The notes under the pieces were generated by a model. That model was not told the origin of the DNA, ran no database searches, and saw only the letters and a list, made by a program, of their open reading frames with translations. Shown here piece after piece: positions 18,429 through 28,565 of a stretch of 64,000 bases of DNA (its first letter is position 1; every line of letters begins with the position of its first letter). The translations under genes and the position numbers were made by a program. The DNA comes from Hyphomicrobium sp. NDB2Meth4 (GTDB lineage Bacteria; Pseudomonadota; Alphaproteobacteria; Rhizobiales; Hyphomicrobiaceae): contig NZ_FPEJ01000003.1 in assembly GCF_900117445.1 (NCBI RefSeq), positions 62,001 to 126,000 of the forward strand. The letters run 5' to 3'.

Positions 18429-19106
18429 ATGCGGATCAAGGCTCTAGCCGCCGAATTCATTGGGACTTACATGCTCGTGACATCGATTGTCGCGGCAGCG
18501 CTTTTCTCGTTCCCGATCGCAGGCATTGTCGGCGTTGGCGTATCGGTCGGCTTTGCCGTCATGGCGATGATCTTTGCCGTTGGCTACATCTCCGGCGGCC
18601 ACTTCAATCCCGCGGTGACATTGGGCCTCGTGGCGGGCGGGCGCTTCAAGGCGAGTGACGCGCCTGGCTACATTATTGCCCAGTGTCTCGGAGCCATCGC
18701 CGCCACCGTTGTTCTTTTCGTGATCGCCTCCGGTAAGGTCGGCGGCTTCGAGGTCGGCAACTTCGCCTCCAACATGTACGGCGGCGACGCGGGCTACTCG
18801 ATGCTATCGGCGTTCGTGGTCGAAGTTGTGCTCACGGGCCTGTTCGTCCTCGTGATCATGGGCGCAACGTCGAAGCGCGCTCCGGCCGGCTATGCCGCCA
18901 TCGCCATCGGCTTCACGCTCGGCGCCATCCACATCATGTCGATCCCGATCGACAACACGTCTGTGAACCCCGCGCGCAGCCTTGCCACCGCTCTCATCGC
19001 AATGGGCGAGCCCATGGCCCAGCTCTGGCTTTTCTGGGTTGCACCCATCCTCGGCGGCGTCATTGGCGGATTGTTCGGACGCTGGCTGGTCGATGATCAG
19101 GAGTAA
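18429..19106 (+). CDS. Aquaporin (AqpZ-like MIP channel)
   Basis: A 225-residue channel with six helices and both NPA half-helices intact: HFNPAVTLG and SVNPARSL. The Arg after the second NPA is part of the selectivity filter. Water rather than glycerol transport is suggested by the short loops and the similarity to AqpZ, but it is not proven. GGGGGATCGC precedes the ATG. A terminator follows, so it is a single-gene unit. Confidence 0.93.
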   Translation: MRIKALAAEFIGTYMLVTSIVAAALFSFPIAGIVGVGVSVGFAVMAMIFAVGYISGGHFNPAVTLGLVAGGRFKASDAPGYIIAQCLGAIAATVVLFVIASGKVGGFEVGNFASNMYGGDAGYSMLSAFVVEVVLTGLFVLVIMGATSKRAPAGYAAIAIGFTLGAIHIMSIPIDNTSVNPARSLATALIAMGEPMAQLWLFWVAPILGGVIGGLFGRWLVDDQE

Positions 19107-19129
19107 CTACTGGTAGTATTTACCTGAGG

Positions 19130-19168
19130 AAAAACCGCGGCTCGACGCCACATCTCGCGGTTTTTCTT
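19130..19168 (+). terminator. Intrinsic terminator after the aquaporin gene
   Basis: The stem AAAAACCGCG pairs with CGCGGTTTTT across a 16-base loop, and the 3' arm ends in five Ts. Confidence 0.8.
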
Positions 19169-19197
19169 GCATTTTTGCAGAACATGTGTCAGCACAC

Positions 19198-19250
19198 GAA
19201 CGGCTCGAGCGCAGGGGACGCTATTTATTTAGATCCTTTCCGAGCCGTTC
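19198..19250 (+). promoter_or_regulatory. Inverted repeat in the leader of the RNA helicase gene
   Basis: Ten-base arms GAACGGCTCG (19198-19207) and CGAGCCGTTC (19241-19250) are perfectly complementary across a 33-base loop. They lie about 120 bases before the helicase start and have no T run. They could form an mRNA leader structure or a protein-binding site. Confidence 0.4.
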
Positions 19251-19366
19251 ACGCATTTCGCTTAGCCCCTTTAGGCACCCAATCACCCCTGCGCTCCGTC
19301 ATACCCGCTGCCGCCTTCGATGGCGTTGGCGCGGGCTCGCATGAACGCAGACGGAGACGTTTACTT

Positions 19367-21043
19367 TTGGAAAATAAGACCTTCGCGGAGCTTGGGCTAA
19401 GCTCCAAGGTGCAGGCGGCCATTGCTGCTGCCGGCTACACGGCGCCCACACCGATCCAGGCGGCTGCTATACCAATCGCTGTGACCGGCCAGGACGTACT
19501 CGGCATCGCCCAAACAGGCACCGGCAAGACGGCCTCGTTCGTTCTGCCGATGATCACCCGCCTCGAAACGGGCCGCGCCAGAGCCCGAATGCCCCGCTCT
19601 CTCATCCTGGCTCCCACACGTGAACTCGCCGCCCAGGTCGCCCAGAGCTTCGAAAAATACGGCATCAACAACAAGCTCTCACTGGCACTGCTGATCGGCG
19701 GTGTCTCGATGGACGATCAGGTCAAAAAGCTCGACCGCGGTGTCGACGTCCTGATCGCAACGCCCGGACGACTGCTCGACCATTTCCAGCGCGGCCGCGT
19801 CATGCTGATGGGTGTCGAGATCCTCGTGATCGACGAAGCCGACCGCATGCTCGACATGGGCTTCATCCCCGACATTGAGAAGATCTGCAAGCTTCTGCCG
19901 CCCCGCCGCCAGACGCTGTTCTTCTCGGCGACGATGCCGCCGGAAATCACCCGCCTCGTCAGCCAGTTCCTCACCAATCCAGAGCGCGTCGAGGTCGCCC
20001 CGCCGGCGACGACCGCCAAGACCATTACCCAGCGCTTCATCTACTGCCCCGACGCTGAGGACTGGGCCAAGCGCGAAACACTGCGCGAGCTGATCCGCGA
20101 GACCAACGTTCGAAACGCGATCATCTTCTGCAATCGCAAGGTCGACGTCGCCATTCTCAACAAGTCGCTGATGAAGCATGGCTTCTCTGCCGGCGCATTG
20201 CATGGCGACATGGACCAGAAGAGCCGCATGGAGACGCTCGACAAGTTCCGCTCCGGCGAGCTCAAGCTGCTGGCCGCCAGCGACGTTGCGGCCCGCGGTC
20301 TCGACATCCCCGACGTCAGTCACGTCTTCAACTTCGACCTACCGTGGCAGTCGGACGACTACGTGCACCGCATCGGCCGCACCGGCCGCGCCGGCAAGGA
20401 AGGCCACTCCACGTCGCTCGTCACCATCGATGACCTGAAGAACCTCAAAGACATCGAGAAGATGCTCGGTGAGCCGATAGTCTGGATCGGAGAAGGCCCG
20501 TCTGAGCAGGACTACGCCGAATCCGGCAAGAAGAAGCGTCGCGGTCGCGGCGGTCGTGGCGGACGCGCCGGCAATGGTCGTGGCGAACGCCAAGAAGCTT
20601 CAGGCCAGTCTCGCGGCGAAGGCTCTCGCGGTGAAGGAAAATCGCGCCAGGGTGACCGTCGCCGCGGTGGCCGCCCGAAGAGTGAGCAGGGCGAGCACAA
20701 CGAGCGCCAGCCCGAGCAGCGCGCTGCCCAGCGTGAGGGATCGGAGGCTCCGCGCGCACCGCGTCGCGAAGCCCAACCCCGTCCCCAACGTCGTGCCGAG
20801 CCCCGCCATGGCGAACCCCGTCATGCAGCGGCCGAAGCACCGGCCAACACCCAGCGCAGCGCACCGGCAGCGGAGCCCCGCGCTCAGCAACAGCGTCAGC
20901 GGCCAGAGCACACACGTCAAGAACGCACGCGTCAGCCGGAAGCGGCGCCAGCACGTGCGGGCTCTTCGTCAGGCTTCGCCGGCAACGTTCCGGCGTTTCT
21001 GCGCAACCCGGTGAAGCGCCCGGCGAAGGTCGCCAGCGAATAG
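19367..21043 (+). CDS. rhlE: DEAD-box RNA helicase (RhlE-like)
   Basis: This 558-residue ATP-dependent RNA helicase should remodel structured RNA, for example in ribosome assembly or cold adaptation. Motifs are complete: Q motif PTPIQ, GTGKT, PTRELAAQ, DEAD, SAT and HRIGRTGRAG. The last 170 residues are a low-complexity tail rich in Arg, Gly, Gln and Glu, typical of RhlE-type helicases that bind RNA non-specifically. I start it at TTG 19367, which has GGAG 9-12 bases ahead and gives the family-typical opening ENKTFAELGL. No in-frame ATG fits, and the upstream part of the frame looks non-coding. A perfect terminator follows. Confidence 0.92.
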   Translation: MENKTFAELGLSSKVQAAIAAAGYTAPTPIQAAAIPIAVTGQDVLGIAQTGTGKTASFVLPMITRLETGRARARMPRSLILAPTRELAAQVAQSFEKYGINNKLSLALLIGGVSMDDQVKKLDRGVDVLIATPGRLLDHFQRGRVMLMGVEILVIDEADRMLDMGFIPDIEKICKLLPPRRQTLFFSATMPPEITRLVSQFLTNPERVEVAPPATTAKTITQRFIYCPDAEDWAKRETLRELIRETNVRNAIIFCNRKVDVAILNKSLMKHGFSAGALHGDMDQKSRMETLDKFRSGELKLLAASDVAARGLDIPDVSHVFNFDLPWQSDDYVHRIGRTGRAGKEGHSTSLVTIDDLKNLKDIEKMLGEPIVWIGEGPSEQDYAESGKKKRRGRGGRGGRAGNGRGERQEASGQSRGEGSRGEGKSRQGDRRRGGRPKSEQGEHNERQPEQRAAQREGSEAPRAPRREAQPRPQRRAEPRHGEPRHAAAEAPANTQRSAPAAEPRAQQQRQRPEHTRQERTRQPEAAPARAGSSSGFAGNVPAFLRNPVKRPAKVASE

Positions 21044-21073
21044 GCGCCCGCTCGAAACACTTCAGGCAAAAAC

Positions 21074-21110
21074 AAAAGCGGATGCGATTGATAATCGCAT
21101 CCGCTTTTCG
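21074..21110 (+). terminator. Intrinsic terminator after the RNA helicase gene
   Basis: A perfect 16-bp stem (AAAAGCGGATGCGATT with its complement) has a 3-base loop and ends in TTTT. It lies between convergent genes. The A and T flanks could let it work in both directions, also serving the cytochrome b561 gene. Confidence 0.9.
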
Positions 21111-21131
21111 TTTGCGCCGCCGCTTGCCAGT

Positions 21132-21713
21132 TCAGGCTACCGCCGACGGCGTTCGATTAGAACGGTCACCCGAGCCAACCATGCGCCGTAACGTGTCGTC
21201 ACGCATCACGTAGTGGTGCCACAGTGCGGCAAGCATGTGCACACCCGCGAGCGCGATCAACGCGTAAGCGGCAAGCTCGTGAGCTTCCTCCAGGAAGTCC
21301 TCCGCAGCGTGCGTCAACGGCAGCGGAGAAGGCATCGGCAGCACACCGAATGCCATGGGCACGATCGGCGTTTCCTGGACACCAGCCAACGCCCATCCAA
21401 ACAGCACGGCCGCCAGCGTGAGGGCATAGAGCCCCAGATGCGCGAGCCGCGCAGCCGACTGTTGCCACGGCGGTGTACCGTGCGGCGCAGCAGGCGTGGA
21501 ATTGAGCAGCGCCCAGGCGATGCGCACCACCAGAATGACGAGCAGTGTAATACCGAGCGACGCGTGAATTGCGTAATAGAATGGACGGTCAGCGCGCGCG
21601 GGCACCTCTCCCATCCAAAGGCCGAGTCCGAACGTCGCCAAAATCAATGCCGCGACGACCCAATGCATGGTGATGGCAGGCCAGCCCCACGCATTTTGCG
21701 AATTCCTGATCAT
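21132..21713 (-). CDS. Cytochrome b561
   Basis: A 193-residue inner-membrane di-heme cytochrome with four helices. Conserved histidines are in ITMHWVVAALI, YAIHASLGIT, EEAHELAAYAL and AGVHMLAALWHH, the spacing expected for the bacterial b561 group. It may act as a superoxide:ubiquinone oxidoreductase or a general electron carrier. The ATG at 21713 has GGAGGATCAA immediately upstream, which decides the start against the longer frame beginning at 21788. It is probably the last gene on this strand before the terminator. Confidence 0.92.
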   Translation of the reverse strand: MIRNSQNAWGWPAITMHWVVAALILATFGLGLWMGEVPARADRPFYYAIHASLGITLLVILVVRIAWALLNSTPAAPHGTPPWQQSAARLAHLGLYALTLAAVLFGWALAGVQETPIVPMAFGVLPMPSPLPLTHAAEDFLEEAHELAAYALIALAGVHMLAALWHHYVMRDDTLRRMVGSGDRSNRTPSAVA

Positions 21714-21791
21714 TTGATCCTCCAGCTGTCCCGCCCGTACTTTCTCGCATATCGCGGCTGACGGCAGCATGACGAACAAAACTGACAAAGA

Positions 21792-22223
21792 TCAGAACGA
21801 GCTGCCCGGCTGCTCCAGGAACGCGATCTCTTCCGGCGTGGACGAGCGTCCCAGGATCGCATTGCGATGCGGGAAACGGCCGAAGCGGGCAATCACATCG
21901 CGATGCGCTTCCGCGTGGCGCGTGAACTCCTCATCCTCGACCGTGCTGATGAGCTCCACCGACCGCAGCTGATCGGGCAGCGCCTCGCTGTGCTCGAACG
22001 GCAAATATAGAAACACGCGGTGCTCAAGGGGGAAGATGCGTACGTCCACGCCCACCTCCTCGACCGGACGCACATTGATCTCATCGATCAGCGGCGCAAA
22101 CCGCGTCTTGATCGCCTCGTCGATAGCATCGTCCTTCGCAAACCACGATTTACGCCCAAGCTCGTCGAACCAGAACGTCAGGACATCGCGCACCCAGGCG
22201 GGATCGGTCGATGGCGCGGTCAT
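21792..22223 (-). CDS. DUF924 family protein with internal deletion
   Basis: Both ends match the DUF924 family: an opening VLTFWFDELGRKSWFAKDDAID and a closing LPFEHSE, IARFGRFPHRNAILGR and EEIAFLEQPGSSF. The family is normally about 180-200 residues; this one is 143. The missing part is the central alpha-helical block that usually contains the LDQFPRN motif. Here RFAPLIDEINVRPVEEVGVDVR leads almost directly into the LFFYLPFEHSE region. The reading frame is kept. Function of the family is unknown. It overlaps the upstream TfoX-like gene by four bases (ATGA), so they form one operon. Confidence 0.8.
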   Translation of the reverse strand: MTAPSTDPAWVRDVLTFWFDELGRKSWFAKDDAIDEAIKTRFAPLIDEINVRPVEEVGVDVRIFPLEHRVFLYLPFEHSEALPDQLRSVELISTVEDEEFTRHAEAHRDVIARFGRFPHRNAILGRSSTPEEIAFLEQPGSSF

Positions 22224-22657
22224 GATCTGTTTCTCCCCTTCTTGTCCTTGCGGCCCGGCGTCTCAGCAGCGCTAGCTTGTCTCTTCGCCGTGCGGCCCGG
22301 TCTCTTCTCAGTGCGCGGTGTCTTCGCCGCCGCCTTCTTTTTTGCAACGCCCAGTGCCCGCTGCGCCCAGCAACGCATCTCGTCTGCGTCATCGAGCAGA
22401 CGCTCGGGACTTCTCCAATACGACAGATCAACCGCCCGGCCATTGCGTTGATACGAAAACGGCGCGAGCCCTTCGGCTTCGAAGTCACCTCGCGTCGTAT
22501 CGTCGGCTTTGAGATACAGAACGTCGTCGATGACGATGCCGAACATCAGCCCGTCGGCGAACAGCCCTGCGCCGCTGAACATGCGCCGCACGCCAAGCGG
22601 CCCGATATCCGCGAGCAATTCTCTCAGAAGCTCAATGAAGCCGTCACTCGCGCCCAT
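22220..22657 (-). CDS. TfoX/Sxy N-terminal-domain protein with basic tail
   Basis: A 145-residue protein whose first 95 residues match the TfoX N-terminal domain: GPLGVRRMFSGAGLFADGLMFGIV, LYLKAD and RSPERLLDD. In gammaproteobacteria TfoX promotes competence gene expression, but short alphaproteobacterial forms are of unknown role. The C-terminal domain is missing. Instead there are about 45 residues rich in Lys, Arg, Ala and Pro, similar to histone-H1-like tails, which could bind nucleic acid. Its end overlaps the DUF924 gene. Confidence 0.85.
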   Translation of the reverse strand: MGASDGFIELLRELLADIGPLGVRRMFSGAGLFADGLMFGIVIDDVLYLKADDTTRGDFEAEGLAPFSYQRNGRAVDLSYWRSPERLLDDADEMRCWAQRALGVAKKKAAAKTPRTEKRPGRTAKRQASAAETPGRKDKKGRNRS

Positions 22658-22672
22658 AGCAGACGCGGCCGG

Positions 22673-23056
22673 TCATTCGGCCGAGGTGCCGGCTCCCTCG
22701 CCGGCAGGCACGAGATTGACGCTCTCACCGCACCCGCACGCTGAGCGCTGGTTGGGATTGTTGAACACGAACTGGCTGGCCAGCTTGTCGGTCTTGTAGT
22801 CCATCTCGGTGCCGAGCAGATAGATGATGGCCGAAGGCTCGATCAGCAGCACCGCGCCGTCCTGCTCCACCACCTCGTCGTGCGCGCCTTTTTCCTCGGC
22901 GACGGTCATCGTGTATTCCATGCCCGCGCAGCCGCCCTTCTTCACGCCGATCTTGAGACCGAGCGCGTTGGGATTGCCGGCCATCAGCGCGCTGATGCGG
23001 CGGACGGCAGCCGGCGTCATCGTCATCACTTTCGGCATCATGCGCAGCGTGGGCAT
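22673..23056 (-). CDS. sufA: A-type Fe-S carrier protein
   Basis: A 127-residue HesB/IscA-family protein that carries or transfers iron-sulfur clusters. The three conserved cysteines are present: GGCAGMEY and, near the C-terminus, ACGCGES. It is the last gene of the suf cluster, about 75 bases after the DUF59 gene. AGGATC precedes the ATG. The additional residues after CGCGES (NLVPAGEGAGTSAE) form a short tail. Confidence 0.93.
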   Translation of the reverse strand: MPTLRMMPKVMTMTPAAVRRISALMAGNPNALGLKIGVKKGGCAGMEYTMTVAEEKGAHDEVVEQDGAVLLIEPSAIIYLLGTEMDYKTDKLASQFVFNNPNQRSACGCGESVNLVPAGEGAGTSAE

Positions 23057-23132
23057 TTCGGTTGATCCTGATTTGCGTCAGTTCAAGATATAGTCAGCGT
23101 TGGGCGTTTGCAAAACCCGCTGTGTTGTTGAA

Positions 23133-23564
23133 TTAGAACATGTTGAGGGCGAGCCGCGCCTCGTCGGACATGCGGCTCATGTCCCACGGCGGATCGAACG
23201 TCATGGTCACCGTCGTGCCCTTGATACCCGGAACGGCGTTTACGGCGTTTTCCACCCACTTCGGCATCTCGCCGGCGACGGGGCAGCCCGGAGCCGTCAG
23301 CGTCATCGCAATGGCGACGTTCCGTTCATCGTCGACGTCCACGGAATAGATCAGTCCCAGCTCGTAGATGTCTGCCGGAATCTCTGGATCGTAGACGGTC
23401 TTCAACGCCGCCACGATATCGCGCAGCAACGGATCCTCTGCATCTGGCGTCGGCAGCGAAGCGGCGGGCGCAGCACCAACCTCTGCTTCACGCGCCTGTG
23501 TCGCCCCAGGCTTATCGTAGCTGGTAGCAGGAGCGGCTTCGCTCTCGATCGGTTTGCCATCCAT
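23133..23564 (-). CDS. sufT: SUF-associated DUF59/MIP18 protein (SufT-like)
   Basis: A 143-residue protein. Its DUF59 domain includes VYDPEIPADIYELGLIYSV, the conserved DPE motif, and TLTAPGCPVAGEMP with the reactive cysteine. Members help cluster maturation or transfer in SUF systems. The first 50 residues are a poorly conserved Ala/Pro/Glu-rich extension. The ATG at 23564, with AGGGATATC ahead, gives only an 10-base gap after sufS; the longer frame would overlap sufS. Confidence 0.88.
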   Translation of the reverse strand: MDGKPIESEAAPATSYDKPGATQAREAEVGAAPAASLPTPDAEDPLLRDIVAALKTVYDPEIPADIYELGLIYSVDVDDERNVAIAMTLTAPGCPVAGEMPKWVENAVNAVPGIKGTTVTMTFDPPWDMSRMSDEARLALNMF

Positions 23565-23574
23565 GGCGATATCC

Positions 23575-24864
23575 CTACGCAAACAGCTCGTGCGCGCGTT
23601 TAAGCGCATCGACGAGCGCGTCTACTTCTTCCTTCGTGTTGTACATCGCGAACGAGGCCCTGCAGACCGCGTTCACGCCTAGCCGCTCCATCAGCGGCTG
23701 CGCGCAGTGGTGTCCCGCGCGCACGGCAACGCCTGAGCGGTCGATGATGGTCGCAATGTCGTGCGGGTGCAAACCGTCCATTGTGAACGAAACGATGCCC
23801 CCCTTGCCCGGCGCATGACCATAGGTCTTCAGCCATGGCAGCTCTGCCAGCTGCGCATGCGCATAGGTCCGCAACTCGCCCTCGTGTCGGGCAATCTTGT
23901 CCCGGCCGACCTGCATCATGTAGTTGAGCCCCGCACCGAGCCCGATAGCCTCGACGATCGGCGGCGTACCTGCTTCGAACTTGTGCGGCGCCGTGCCATA
24001 CGTGATCCGATCGACCGCGACGTGCTCGATCATGCCGCCGCCGCCCTGGTAAGGCCGCATGCTATCGAGCAGCGCAGCCTTCGCGTAAAGCACCCCGATC
24101 CCGCTCGGCCCGTACGTCTTGTGTCCGGTGAAAACGTAGAAATCGGCATCGAGATCGCGCACGTCCACCGCCAGATGCACCGCTGCCTGGCTGCCATCGA
24201 TCAGCACGGGAATGCCGCGCGCGTGTGCCATCCGGATGATCTCGCGCACTGGCACCAGCGTGCCCGTCACGTTCGACATATGCGTGACGGCAACGAGCTT
24301 GGTGCGCGGCGTAAGCAGGCGTTCGAACTCATCGAGAATGAGCTCGCCGTTGTCGGCAATTGGCGCCCACTTCAGCACCGCACCATTGCGCTCGCGCAGG
24401 AAGTGCCAGGGCACGATGTTGGAATGATGCTCCATGATCGACAGGACGATCTCGTCGCCCTCGCCGATGTTGGCACCCATCGACGACGCAACGAGGTTGA
24501 TCGCCTCCGTCGCGTTCTTCGTGAAAATGATCTCATCGACGCTCCCCGCATTGAGGAACCGCCGCACGATCTCGCGCGCATCCTCGAAGTGCTGCGTCGC
24601 CGTGTTAGACAGATAATGCAGCCCGCGATGCACGTTCGCGTATTCGAACCGCATCGCGTGATCCATCGCATCGATCACCGGCCGCGGCTTCTGTGCCGAG
24701 GCCGCGTTGTCGAGATAAACGAGCGGCTTGCCGTGAATCTCGCGAAACAGGATCGGAAAGTCGGCGCGGATGCTCGCGACGTCATAAGGGCGATCTCCAC
24801 CCTCAGCCGCCGCAACCTTTAAAGCGCCAACCTGCTTTTCCATTTCGCGAGCTTCCGATGTCAT
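23575..24864 (-). CDS. sufS: SUF cysteine desulfurase
   Basis: SufS removes sulfur from cysteine with pyridoxal phosphate to supply Fe-S assembly. This 429-residue group II desulfurase has the PLP lysine in FTGHKTYGPSG and the persulfide cysteine in RAGHHCAQPL. YLDNAASAQKP and NVHRGLHYLS are typical N-terminal motifs. The start at 24864 overlaps the sufD stop by ATGA. The usual partner SufE is not in the window. DUF59 and sufA genes follow. Confidence 0.96.
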   Translation of the reverse strand: MTSEAREMEKQVGALKVAAAEGGDRPYDVASIRADFPILFREIHGKPLVYLDNAASAQKPRPVIDAMDHAMRFEYANVHRGLHYLSNTATQHFEDAREIVRRFLNAGSVDEIIFTKNATEAINLVASSMGANIGEGDEIVLSIMEHHSNIVPWHFLRERNGAVLKWAPIADNGELILDEFERLLTPRTKLVAVTHMSNVTGTLVPVREIIRMAHARGIPVLIDGSQAAVHLAVDVRDLDADFYVFTGHKTYGPSGIGVLYAKAALLDSMRPYQGGGGMIEHVAVDRITYGTAPHKFEAGTPPIVEAIGLGAGLNYMMQVGRDKIARHEGELRTYAHAQLAELPWLKTYGHAPGKGGIVSFTMDGLHPHDIATIIDRSGVAVRAGHHCAQPLMERLGVNAVCRASFAMYNTKEEVDALVDALKRAHELFA

Positions 24865-26204
24865 GCCGCGCGCTCCTTGTGTTCGGCCTTGCGCAGCCAG
24901 CGGCGGGCCAACGCTTCCAGAGCTTCACGCAGCCCTTCGTGTCCGACCTTTTCGATCGCCTCGCCAATAAACGATTCGATCATCAGGGCGCGCGCTTCCG
25001 CCTCCGGAATGCCGCGCGAGCGGCAATAGAAGATCAGGTCCTCGTCGAGGTCGGCGCTCGTCGAACCATGCCCGCACACGACATCGTCGGCATAGATCTC
25101 AAGCTCGGGCTTGGAGTCGAACTCGCAATCCGGCGACAGCATCAGCACCTGCGCCATCTGCTTGCCGTCCGTCTTCTGCGCGTCCGGCCGTACGATCACC
25201 TTGCCTTGGAACACGCCGCGCGCGTGATCTTCGAGAACTCCCTTGAACAGCTCGCGGCTGATGCACTGAGGCACCGCATGATCGACGATCAGCGTCGTAT
25301 CGATGTGCTCACCCTCTCGTGCCAGGAAAGCACCAGACAGATCGATCTTGGCGCCGTCGCCGGCGAACGTCACACCCACTTGATTGCGGGCGACACCCGT
25401 TCCCGCCGTGAAATGGAAGCCGTTGTATTCCGCGTCCGGCCCCAGCTCTGTAAGCCAGTTGGCGAGATGCACACCACCGCCGGTTTCGATCGTGCACTTC
25501 ACGTGCTCCAGCCGGGCTCCTTTGCCCACCACAACCTTGGTTGCAGTGTTGATCTGGAAATCCTGCGCAGCCTTGGGCAGCGTCGCGTGCGCCTCGATGA
25601 CGCTCGCCACCGCACCTTCGCCAACTCGCACGACGTTACGCACCGCCACGAACACCGGGTCCGCAGACGCCCGCACGAACACGAGCAGCACCGGCTTCTC
25701 CAGCGAAGCCAACGGCGTGATATCAACGACGGCGCCGTCCGCCGCATAGGCCGTATTCAGCGCGATCACCGCATCATCGTCGCGGCCACTCGCGTCGAGC
25801 AACTCGGTAGCGCTCGTGTCGCTGTCGAGCAGCGTCGCCAGCGAAGCTACGCTTACCTCGCCATCGGCCACCAGGTCGGACAGGTCCGGCGCATACCGGC
25901 CATCGACGAACACCACGCGGTGCGCCTCGACTGCTGCGAGCGGCCCAAGCGCTGCATCCACATCCGCTGGCGTCAGCGTCGCTGCCTTCTTCGGCGCCGG
26001 CAGCACTTCCTTCAGCACATTGCGCAGATCGGTGTACTTCCAAGCCTCGACGCGGCGATGCGGCAGCCCGAGCGCCCCGAAGCGCCCGATGGCATCCAGC
26101 CGCAGCTTACGGATGTCAGCCGATCCAGGCAGCTCGGCAGCGGCTGCCGAGAACGCCTCCGACAGTGCTTGCTCTGCTTTGGTCTTCAATACGGCTACGT
26201 TCAT
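24861..26204 (-). CDS. sufD: Fe-S scaffold subunit SufD
   Basis: A 447-residue subunit of the SufBCD scaffold. The right-handed beta-helix core is recognisable in the middle, and the C-terminal segment contains VVCGHGSTSADLDEDLIFYCRSRGIPEAEARALMIESF, of which the HGS-T pattern carries the SufD histidine near the assembly site. It starts immediately before the sufC stop, with no gap, and overlaps sufS by four bases, so translation is coupled across the three genes. Confidence 0.95.
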   Translation of the reverse strand: MNVAVLKTKAEQALSEAFSAAAAELPGSADIRKLRLDAIGRFGALGLPHRRVEAWKYTDLRNVLKEVLPAPKKAATLTPADVDAALGPLAAVEAHRVVFVDGRYAPDLSDLVADGEVSVASLATLLDSDTSATELLDASGRDDDAVIALNTAYAADGAVVDITPLASLEKPVLLVFVRASADPVFVAVRNVVRVGEGAVASVIEAHATLPKAAQDFQINTATKVVVGKGARLEHVKCTIETGGGVHLANWLTELGPDAEYNGFHFTAGTGVARNQVGVTFAGDGAKIDLSGAFLAREGEHIDTTLIVDHAVPQCISRELFKGVLEDHARGVFQGKVIVRPDAQKTDGKQMAQVLMLSPDCEFDSKPELEIYADDVVCGHGSTSADLDEDLIFYCRSRGIPEAEARALMIESFIGEAIEKVGHEGLREALEALARRWLRKAEHKERAA

Positions 26205-26960
26205 CTAAGCCGCCTTTGCCTGATATTCGGCGTAGCCCGACTTCTCCAGCTCCTTGGCCAGAGAGGCATCCCCCGACTTGCGGATCTTACCGTCGACCAT
26301 CACGTGCACGCGGTCGGGAACGATGTGATCCAGCAGCCGCTGATAGTGGGTGATGACCAGCATCGCGCGATCAGGCGATCGCATCGCATTGACGCCGTCC
26401 GAAACGACGCGCAGCGCATCGATGTCGAGACCCGAATCCGTTTCATCGAGCACACACAGCGTCGGCTCCAGCGCTTCCATCTGCAGGATTTCCGCGCGCT
26501 TTTTCTCGCCGCCCGAGAAGCCGACGTTTACCGGACGCTTCAGCATGTCCATGTCGATCTTCAGCCGCGCAGCCTTTTCCTTCACATACTTCAGAAACTC
26601 CGGCGTCGACATCTCGGGTTCGCCGCGCGCCTTGCGCACCGCGTTGACCGCCGTCCGCAGGAACGTCAAGCCGGCGACGCCGGGGATTTCCATCGGATAC
26701 TGGAATGCCAAAAACACGCCCTTCGCCGCGCGCTCTTCCGGCTCCATCTCGAGGATGCTCTCGCCGTTCCACAGAATGTCGCCCGAAGTCACTTCGTAGC
26801 CGTCGCGCCCCGCGAGCACATAAGCCAGGGTCGACTTGCCCGATCCGTTCGGGCCCATGATCGCGTGCACTTCGCCTTTCGGAATGGAGAGCGTCAGCCC
26901 CTTCAGGATCTCACGATCCTCGTCGGCGAGCTTCACGTGCAGGTCTTTGATCTCAAGCAT
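26205..26960 (-). CDS. sufC: Fe-S assembly ATPase SufC
   Basis: SufC is the ABC-type ATPase of the SufBCD scaffold. This 251-residue protein has Walker A in [10 protein letters not shown], the signature [17 protein letters not shown] and Walker B in [15 protein letters not shown]. There is no membrane partner, as expected. GAGGAAGTAGGACG precedes the ATG. About 100 bases separate it from sufB, holding a short palindromic repeat. Confidence 0.97.
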   Translation of the reverse strand: MLEIKDLHVKLADEDREILKGLTLSIPKGEVHAIMGPNGSGKSTLAYVLAGRDGYEVTSGDILWNGESILEMEPEERAAKGVFLAFQYPMEIPGVAGLTFLRTAVNAVRKARGEPEMSTPEFLKYVKEKAARLKIDMDMLKRPVNVGFSGGEKKRAEILQMEALEPTLCVLDETDSGLDIDALRVVSDGVNAMRSPDRAMLVITHYQRLLDHIVPDRVHVMVDGKIRKSGDASLAKELEKSGYAEYQAKAA

Positions 26961-27013
26961 CGTCCTACTTCCTCATTCACCGAGCGCCGAACTCGGCGTG
27001 TCGTTCTCAATCT

Positions 27014-27040
27014 GTCATCCCGGATCTGAAATCCGGGGAT
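27014..27040. repeat. Short palindromic repeat inside the suf operon
   Basis: GTCATCCCGGAT is followed after five bases by ATCCGGG, giving a 7-bp hairpin (27019-27037). The GTCATCC head matches that of the larger element at 32256-32350, so this looks like a half-unit of the same dispersed repeat class. It sits between sufB and sufC and could stabilise or attenuate the upstream message. Confidence 0.5.
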
Positions 27041-27061
27041 TGCTCTATTCGAACTTCGGGT

Positions 27062-28531
<1,470 letters not shown>

Positions 28532-28565
28532 AACTACCCTTTCAACGTCTCAAACTGTTCAAGCC

